A DNA stretch of 42,833 nt from Acidothermus sp. (GTDB lineage: Bacteria > Actinomycetota > Actinomycetes > Acidothermales > Acidothermaceae), in NCBI GenBank assembly GCA_023512015.1, contig JAIMAI010000018.1, positions 1 through 42,833 of the forward strand. Reading direction: 5' to 3'. The notes under the pieces were generated by a model. It saw only the letters and a list, made by a program, of their open reading frames with translations. It was not told the origin of the DNA and made no database searches. The translations under genes and the position numbers were made by a program. Below are positions 37,268-42,833 of this stretch, in pieces. How positions within the stretch are numbered: position 1 is the stretch's first letter; each line of letters starts with the position of its first letter.

Positions 37268-38653
37268 GTGGTCGCAGCAGGGGCCGAGCGGCAATCCGGG
37301 CGAGCGTCAACCCGGCTCTTCGGCACCGACGGCGTCCGTGGAGTCGCCAACCGGGACCTCACCGCAGAACTCGCCCTCGATCTCTCGGTGGCCGCAGCTC
37401 ACGTGCTGGCTCAGGCGGGGGCGTTCGAGGGACATCGGCCGCTCGCCGTGGTCGGCCGGGATCCGCGGGCTTCCGGGGAATTCTTGGAAGCCGCCGTGGT
37501 GGCGGGTCTGGCCAGTGCGGGGGTCGACGTGCTTCGCCTCGGCGTCCTGCCCACCCCGGCGGTGGCCTACCTCACCGCCGAGTTGGACGCCGATCTCGGG
37601 GTCGTGCTGTCCGCGAGTCACAACCCCATGCCGGACAACGGCATCAAATTCCTCGCCCGCGGCGGCCAGAAGCTTCCCGACGAGCTCGAAGATGCCGTCG
37701 AGGCTCGGCTCGGTGAGAGTTGGACGCGGCCGATCGGTCGGGACGTCGGACGGGTGCGGGATTACCCCGAGGGGCTGCACCGGTACGTCGATCACGTGCT
37801 CCAGACCACGAACCAGCGGCTCGACGGTATGCGGGTCGTCGTCGATTGTGCCCACGGGGCCGCCTCGGTCGCTTCGCCGCTGGTCCTGCAGCGGGCAGGT
37901 GCCGAAGTGATCACGATCGGGTGCGAGCCGGACGGCCTCAACATCAATGACGGCTGTGGTTCCACCGAGATCGAGGCGCTGCGGGCCGCCGTCCGCGCGC
38001 ACGGGGCGGATGCGGGGATCGCGCACGACGGGGACGCCGACCGCTGCCTGGCGGTCGACGCCACCGGGGAAGTGGTGGACGGCGACCAGATCCTCGCGAT
38101 TCTCGCCCTCGCCTGGCAGGAGGCCGGGCGGCTGGCGAAGAACACCGTGGTGGCGACCGTGATGTCCAATCTCGGCCTCAAACTGGCCCTTGCACCGCAC
38201 GGGATCTCCGTGGTGGAGACCGCGGTGGGTGACCGCTACGTCCTGGAGGCGATGCGGGCAGGTGGCTACGTGCTCGGCGGGGAGCAGAGCGGCCACATCG
38301 TGATGCTCGATTACGCCACCACCGGCGATGGAATCCTCACCGGTTTGCAGTTGCTTGCTCGGATGGCCGCGACCGGCAAACCCCTCGCCGAGCTTGCGCG
38401 CGTGGTGCAGCGGCTTCCTCAGGTACTGCGCAACGTCGCCGGGGTGGACAAATCCCGCGCCGGCACGGATCCGGCGCTCCTTGCCGAGCTTGCCGCCGCG
38501 GAGGCGGAGCTCGCCGGCCGCGGACGGGTGTTGTTGCGGCCGAGCGGTACCGAACCCGTCGTCCGGGTTATGGTCGAGGCCACGAGCGAAACCGAAGCGG
38601 AGAAGATCGCTGATCGGTTGGCGGACGCCGTCCGGCGGTACCTCGGCCGCTGA
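37268..38653 (+). CDS. glmM: Phosphoglucosamine mutase
   Basis: A 461-residue enzyme that converts glucosamine-6-phosphate to glucosamine-1-phosphate for UDP-GlcNAc and peptidoglycan. The active-site phosphoserine is S117 in [11 protein letters not shown]. The Mg loop DGDADR spans 254-259. The substrate loop GGEQSGH and the phosphate-binding loop [14 protein letters not shown] are present. GTG 37268 lies 7 nt after rpsI with no good Shine-Dalgarno site, suggesting coupling. Several other starts before [14 protein letters not shown] are possible. glmS follows after 74 nt, placing consecutive pathway enzymes together. Confidence 0.95.
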   Translation: MVAAGAERQSGRASTRLFGTDGVRGVANRDLTAELALDLSVAAAHVLAQAGAFEGHRPLAVVGRDPRASGEFLEAAVVAGLASAGVDVLRLGVLPTPAVAYLTAELDADLGVVLSASHNPMPDNGIKFLARGGQKLPDELEDAVEARLGESWTRPIGRDVGRVRDYPEGLHRYVDHVLQTTNQRLDGMRVVVDCAHGAASVASPLVLQRAGAEVITIGCEPDGLNINDGCGSTEIEALRAAVRAHGADAGIAHDGDADRCLAVDATGEVVDGDQILAILALAWQEAGRLAKNTVVATVMSNLGLKLALAPHGISVVETAVGDRYVLEAMRAGGYVLGGEQSGHIVMLDYATTGDGILTGLQLLARMAATGKPLAELARVVQRLPQVLRNVAGVDKSRAGTDPALLAELAAAEAELAGRGRVLLRPSGTEPVVRVMVEATSETEAEKIADRLADAVRRYLGR

Positions 38654-38727
38654 GGCCGGGCCGGAGCGGTTTCTCGAGTCCGGTCGGTGCGGAGGGTTGT
38701 GGGCGCCGGCGAGCGAGGGGTGGGAGC

Positions 38728-40623
38728 ATGTGCGGGATCGTGGCCTACGTGGGGGCGCGGACGGCGCACGACGTCGTCCTCGACGGGCTGCGGCGGCTGG
38801 AGTATCGGGGGTACGACTCTGCGGGGATCGCCGTCCTCGACGGCGGCAGCGTCGACGTGCGGCGCAAAGCCGGTGCGCTCGGAAACCTGGAAGCGGTTTT
38901 GGAGGCGGAGCCGCTGGCCGGTTCTACCACGGGGATCGGCCACACGCGGTGGGCCACCCACGGCGCCCCGACCGACGGAAACGCGCACCCGCATGTGGAT
39001 TGCCGACGGGCGTTGGCCGTCGTGCACAACGGAGTGATCGAGAACCATTCGGCGCTCCGCGACGAACTCACCAATGTGGGGCACGTTTTCGGTTCGCAGA
39101 CCGACACCGAGGTAGTGGCACATCTGCTGGAGGAGGAACTCGACGGGCCACCCGGTGGAGAAGGGCAAGCGGCGCAGCATAGCTCGTCTCGGACGCCCGA
39201 AGAATTCGCCGAGGCGATGCGGCGGGTCTGTCGCAGACTGGCCGGCTCGTTCAGTCTGGTCGCAATCCATCGTGATTTTCCCGGCGTCGTGGTGGGTGCG
39301 CGACGTAATTCGCCGCTCGTGGTAGGCCGAGGGGACGGCGAAGCGTTCCTCGCCAGCGACGTCGCCGCTTTCATCGCCGCGACGCGGCAGGCGGTCGAGG
39401 TGGGCCAGGATTGCGTCGTCTTGCTCACCCCGCAGCGGCTGGAAATCACCGATTTCGAGGGGAATCCGACGCGTGGACGGGAATACCGAGTCGACTGGGA
39501 CGCGTCGGCTGCGGAGAAAGGCGGCTACGACTATTTCATGCTCAAGGAGATCGCCGAGCAGCCGGACGCGGTGGCCGCGACGCTGCTCGGTCGCTTGGGC
39601 CGAGACGGCACGTTGACCCTCGACGAGAGCCGGCTGGATACCCGAGTCTTCGTCGAAGTCGACAAAATCGTCGTCGTGGCCTGCGGAACGGCCTATCATG
39701 CCGGGCTCATCGCAAAATATGCCATCGAACATTGGGCGGGTCTGCCCTGCGAGGTGGAGCTCGCTTCGGAATTCCGTTACCGGGACCCGATCCTAGACCG
39801 CCAGTCCTTGGTCATCGCGATTTCCCAGTCAGGGGAGACCCTCGACACCTTGATGGCCGTGCAACATGCGAAGGAAATGGGCGCTCGGGTGCTTGCTATT
39901 TGCAATACGCTCGGCGCTACCATTCCCCGCGAGTCGGACGCAGTTTTGTACACCCGAGCCGGTCCGGAAATCGGTGTAGCGGCGACCAAGAGTTTCCTCA
40001 CTCAGCTGGTCGCAGTGTATCTCGTCGCCTTGTATCTGGCTCAACTCCGCGGGACGAAATACGGCGACGAGGTGGCCGGTGTGGTCCGCGAATTGGCCGC
40101 GATGCCCAGCAAGGTAGCTGCCGTGCTGGACACCATGGAGCCGGTGCGGGCGATCGCTCGGGAACTCGCGCGGGTGCCCACCGTGCTCTTCATCGGACGG
40201 CACGTCGGATATCCGGTAGCCCTCGAAGGAGCGCTCAAACTCAAGGAGCTCGCCTACATGCACGCGGAGGGATTTGCCGCGGGCGAACTGAAGCACGGTC
40301 CGATCGCGCTGATCGAAGAAGGCGTGCCGGTAGTCGTGGTGATGCCACCGCCGTCCGGGCGGTCCGTGCTGCACGCGAAACTGCTCGCCAATCTCCAAGA
40401 AATCCGGGCCCGCGGAGCTCGGACGATTGTCGTGGCCGAGGAAGGCGACGAAGCGGTTCGACCCTACAGCGACCATTTGGTGGCGATTCCGGCCGTTCCG
40501 ACGTTGTTGCAGCCGCTGGTTTCCGTCGTCCCCCTCCAGGTCTTCGCGTGTGAGCTTGCGGTGGCGCGCGGCAACGACGTCGACCGGCCGCGTAATCTCG
40601 CCAAATCCGTGACGGTGGAATAA
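38728..40623 (+). CDS. glmS: Glutamine-fructose-6-phosphate aminotransferase (isomerizing)
   Basis: A 631-residue enzyme that makes glucosamine-6-phosphate from fructose-6-phosphate and glutamine. Cys2, exposed after removal of Met1, is the glutaminase nucleophile (MCGIVAYVG). The glutaminase half also has GIGHTRWATHGAPTDGNAHP. The two SIS domains contain VVACGTAYHAG, AISQSGETLDT, AATKSFLTQL and EGFAAGELKHGPIALIEEG. The C-terminus DRPRNLAKSVTVE is canonical. A Gly/Ser-rich insertion near residues 138-160 makes it slightly longer than usual. No glmS ribozyme is visible in the 74 nt upstream. Confidence 0.97.
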   Translation: MCGIVAYVGARTAHDVVLDGLRRLEYRGYDSAGIAVLDGGSVDVRRKAGALGNLEAVLEAEPLAGSTTGIGHTRWATHGAPTDGNAHPHVDCRRALAVVHNGVIENHSALRDELTNVGHVFGSQTDTEVVAHLLEEELDGPPGGEGQAAQHSSSRTPEEFAEAMRRVCRRLAGSFSLVAIHRDFPGVVVGARRNSPLVVGRGDGEAFLASDVAAFIAATRQAVEVGQDCVVLLTPQRLEITDFEGNPTRGREYRVDWDASAAEKGGYDYFMLKEIAEQPDAVAATLLGRLGRDGTLTLDESRLDTRVFVEVDKIVVVACGTAYHAGLIAKYAIEHWAGLPCEVELASEFRYRDPILDRQSLVIAISQSGETLDTLMAVQHAKEMGARVLAICNTLGATIPRESDAVLYTRAGPEIGVAATKSFLTQLVAVYLVALYLAQLRGTKYGDEVAGVVRELAAMPSKVAAVLDTMEPVRAIARELARVPTVLFIGRHVGYPVALEGALKLKELAYMHAEGFAAGELKHGPIALIEEGVPVVVVMPPPSGRSVLHAKLLANLQEIRARGARTIVVAEEGDEAVRPYSDHLVAIPAVPTLLQPLVSVVPLQVFACELAVARGNDVDRPRNLAKSVTVE

Positions 40624-40629
40624 CCGACG

Positions 40630-42099
40630 ATGAGGGCTGCGTATCCGGTCGCGGTCGTCCGGGCGGCTGAGGTGGCTTTGATGAGCCGGCTTCCCGCCGG
40701 CACGTTGATGCAGCGGGCGGCCAGCGGCCTTGCCGCTGTGAGCGCGCGTATTCTGCGCACGCGACTCGGCCGTGTTTACGGGGCGCGCGTCGGGGTGCTG
40801 GTCGGCTCGGGTGACAACGGCGGGGATGCGCTCTACGCGGGAGCTCGGCTCGCCCGCGCCGGTGCGGACGTGGTCGCCGTCCCCCTCGGTGCCCGGGTAC
40901 ACGAAGGCGGACGGTCGGCTTTGCTGGCGGCGGGTGGGCGATTCGGCGTCCCGACGGATTTGGGCCGGACGCAGCTCGTGCTCGACGGAATCGTCGGGAT
41001 CGGGGGCCGCCCCGGTCTGCGCGACGAGGCCACGGCAGCGCTGCGGCATATTCCAAGCGACGCAGTGGTGGTCGCCGTCGACGTCCCGAGCGGAATCGAC
41101 CCGGATACCGGAGAAGTTCGAGGGGCCGCGGTTCGCGCCCACACGACGGTAACTTTTGGAGCGCTGAAATCCGGGTTGCTGTTCGACCCCGGCGCCGAGT
41201 ATGCAGGCCAGTTGGAATTCGTGGATATCGGCCTCGGCCCGTATCTGCCCACCCCTGCCATCACGGTGGTGGAGGAGTCGGATGTGATGCGGCTCCTCCC
41301 ACGACCGATCGGAGAAACCGACAAATACCGGCGGGGCGTCCTGGGAGTGGTCGCCGGAAGTCCCCGCTATACCGGGGCGGCGGTACTCGCCGTCGGCGGA
41401 GCGCTTCGAACCGGTGTGGGCATGGTGCGCTTCGTTTCGTTTCGCGAACCCGCGTCTCTCGTGCGGGCACGCTGGCCGGAGGCCGTCGTGACCGTCGTCC
41501 CCGACGACGCGCGGGAAGTGGCCGAGGCGGGTCGGGTCCAGGCGTGGGTGGTCGGACCCGGTTTGGAGCCGGACGACGCGGGGCGCGCGCTGGTCGGCCA
41601 AGTCCTCGCCCAGCCCGTTCCGGTCGTGGTGGACGCCGGAGCGCTGGCCGTCATCGCCGCCGACCCCTCCCTGCTCGCGGGGCGGCGTTTCCCGACCGTG
41701 CTCACGCCGCATGCCGGAGAACTCGCCCGCTTGCTTGGGATGTCTTCCTCCGGGCGGCGCGAGATCGAGGAGCGTCGGCGGGAATTCGCCGTCCGTGCGG
41801 CAGCGGAATTTCGTTCGACGGTGTTGGTGAAGGGGCGCACCACCTGTGTGGCCACGCCGGGTGGCCTGATCCGAGTGAATACCACCGGGACGCCGATGCT
41901 CGCTACCGCCGGTAGTGGCGACGTCCTCTCCGGCATCATCGGCGCGTTGCTGGCCGGTGGCCTGTCGGGATTGGACGCGGCGAGTGTCGGCGCGTACCTG
42001 CACGGTAAGGCCGCCCGGTACGCGAGCGGGGACGGGCAATGGCCGATCACCGCCGCCGACGTCATCGAGGCCCTTCCGCGCTGCGCCGGAGATATCTGA
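40630..42099 (+). CDS. nnr: Bifunctional NAD(P)HX epimerase / ADP-dependent dehydratase
   Basis: A 489-residue fusion enzyme that repairs hydrated NAD(P)H. The N-terminal epimerase half (YjeF_N, about 1-215) has the nucleotide loop GSGDNGGDALYAGARL (59-74) and DVPSGIDPDTGEV. The C-terminal ribokinase-like dehydratase half has KYRRGVLGVVAGS, VVDAGAL, LTPHAGELARLLG and ATAGSGDVLSGIIGALLAGG. ATG 40630 lies 6 nt after the glmS stop. In many actinobacteria acpS lies between glmS and this gene; here it is absent. The MMPL gene starts 15 nt after its stop. Confidence 0.94.
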   Translation: MRAAYPVAVVRAAEVALMSRLPAGTLMQRAASGLAAVSARILRTRLGRVYGARVGVLVGSGDNGGDALYAGARLARAGADVVAVPLGARVHEGGRSALLAAGGRFGVPTDLGRTQLVLDGIVGIGGRPGLRDEATAALRHIPSDAVVVAVDVPSGIDPDTGEVRGAAVRAHTTVTFGALKSGLLFDPGAEYAGQLEFVDIGLGPYLPTPAITVVEESDVMRLLPRPIGETDKYRRGVLGVVAGSPRYTGAAVLAVGGALRTGVGMVRFVSFREPASLVRARWPEAVVTVVPDDAREVAEAGRVQAWVVGPGLEPDDAGRALVGQVLAQPVPVVVDAGALAVIAADPSLLAGRRFPTVLTPHAGELARLLGMSSSGRREIEERRREFAVRAAAEFRSTVLVKGRTTCVATPGGLIRVNTTGTPMLATAGSGDVLSGIIGALLAGGLSGLDAASVGAYLHGKAARYASGDGQWPITAADVIEALPRCAGDI

Positions 42100-42114
42100 G
42101 ATCAGGGGAGGCAC

Positions 42115-42833
42115 ATGGTCAAGCGGTGGATTCTCATCGGGGGCTTTTTCTGGCTGATCGTCGGCGTGGCGGGCGGGCCGTTCCAAGGCAAGCTTTCCGA
42201 AGTGCAGCGCAACAGCGACACCGCTTTTCTGCCGGCGAACGCACAATCGACCGAGGTGGCGACGCTGTCTCGGGAATTCGGGCAGTCGACCATTCCAGGG
42301 TCGGTCGTTTTCTTCCGACCGTCGGGTCTCAGCGGCAGCGACCTCGCCGCCGTCCAGCAGGCCGCGACCGCAATGCGGGGCGTACCGGGCGTTGCGGGTG
42401 CGGAGGTTTCCGGACCACGGATATCGGCGGATGGCACGGTGGCTGTGCTCAGCGTCCCCCTGAGGTCGGTAGCAGGGGGCACCAATGCCGACGACCGCCG
42501 GTTGGTGGACGCCGAGAAATCGGTGCTTCGGACCGCGCGCCAACTCGCCCCGGAGGGGGTGGTGGTACACGGCGCCGGTCCGGCCGGGCAACTCACCGCG
42601 ATTTTCGATGCCTTCAGCGGCCTGGAGAGCACGCTGTTGTTCGTCGCGGTCGGTGTCGTCGTCGTCATCTTGCTGCTCGTCTATCGCAGCGCGATCCTGT
42701 GGCTCCTACCGCTTTTCAGCGCGCTGGTGGCGCTCGGTGCGAGCGCCCTCGTCGTGTACCCGCTGGCCAAGCACGGCGTGCTCACCCTCAACGGCCAAAG
42801 TCAAGGCATTCTCTCCGTGCTGGTCATCGGGGC
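42115..42833 (+). CDS. MMPL/RND-family transporter, N-terminal part (runs off window)
   Basis: An open frame of 239 codons from ATG 42115 to the window end, with GGGGAGGC just upstream. It has an N-terminal membrane helix (ILIGGFFWLIVGVAGG, about residues 6-21). A periplasmic domain with STEVATLSREFGQSTIPGS and VPGVAGAEVSGP follows. Helices start near residue 178 (TLLFVAVGVVVVILLLVYRS and LWLLPLFSALVALGASALVV). The arrangement and the final LNGQSQGILSVLVIG match the MMPL (MmpL/ActII-3) family of proton-driven exporters. It is partial because of the window edge. The substrate cannot be told. Confidence 0.88.
   Translation, partial: MVKRWILIGGFFWLIVGVAGGPFQGKLSEVQRNSDTAFLPANAQSTEVATLSREFGQSTIPGSVVFFRPSGLSGSDLAAVQQAATAMRGVPGVAGAEVSGPRISADGTVAVLSVPLRSVAGGTNADDRRLVDAEKSVLRTARQLAPEGVVVHGAGPAGQLTAIFDAFSGLESTLLFVAVGVVVVILLLVYRSAILWLLPLFSALVALGASALVVYPLAKHGVLTLNGQSQGILSVLVIG

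Noticed and set aside
38654-38727. glmS ribozyme upstream of glmS
   Set aside because: The gap is only 74 nt and lacks the conserved core; that ribozyme is mainly found in Firmicutes.
39829-42591. A 920-codon open frame on the minus strand across glmS and nnr
   Set aside because: It is antisense to two well-identified genes, has no family motif and unusual amino-acid content. High GC at third positions removes stop codons on the opposite strand.

Overview
This window is the ribosomal-protein and RNA-polymerase supercluster of a high-GC Gram-positive bacterium (Actinomycetota). The evidence is the strongly GC-rich third codon positions, about nineteen GTG starts plus a TTG start for rpoB, the roughly 100-residue coiled-coil insertion in RpoC, an actinobacterial-type L10 leader, RpoA and EF-Tu sequences of Streptomyces/Acidothermus type, and the order rplQ-truA ... 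rplM-rpsI-glmM. I cannot name the genus. The whole window reads as chromosome, with no sign of a prophage, insertion sequence, CRISPR array or tRNA gene.

Layout. Positions 1-2217 hold the end of rplK, then rplA, rplJ and rplL. A recognisable promoter, L10 leader and attenuator lie before rplJ. Positions 2385-10001 hold rpoB and rpoC behind their own promoter. A small DUF4190-type membrane protein gene (10100-10504) and a hairpin separate this from the str operon (rpsL-rpsG-fusA-tuf, 10591-15050), which has a near-consensus promoter. The S10 operon (rpsJ to rpsQ, 15145-20797), the spc operon (rplN to map, 20849-28014) and the alpha operon (infA to truA, 28218-32792) follow on the same strand, with frequent 1-8 nt overlaps. 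GC-rich stem-loops without T-tracts stand at the str/S10, S10/spc and spc/alpha junctions and before rpoA. The ones after tuf and before rpoA are clearly similar in sequence and geometry.

Between truA and rplM sits the only non-housekeeping block (32798-36128). On the minus strand are a ribbon-helix-helix (RHH) regulator-like gene and a DUF4097 gene. Divergent from them is a DrrA/DrrB-like ABC exporter. Two palindromes lie over the divergent promoter region, so it looks like a self-regulated envelope or efflux module. After it come a hairpin and a strong promoter for rplM-rpsI, and then glmM and glmS (UDP-GlcNAc precursor synthesis), a bifunctional NAD(P)HX repair enzyme, and the start of an MMPL-family transporter cut by the window end.

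Together these genes make ribosomes, RNA polymerase, translation factors (EF-G, EF-Tu, IF-1), the Sec channel, adenylate kinase and methionine aminopeptidase. No clearly novel system is present. The best leads are the repeated intergenic stem-loop, the palindromic operator of the RHH/DUF4097/ABC block, a possible 22-residue coupled ORF between rpsN and rpsH, and long acidic tails on L22, S3 and L17.
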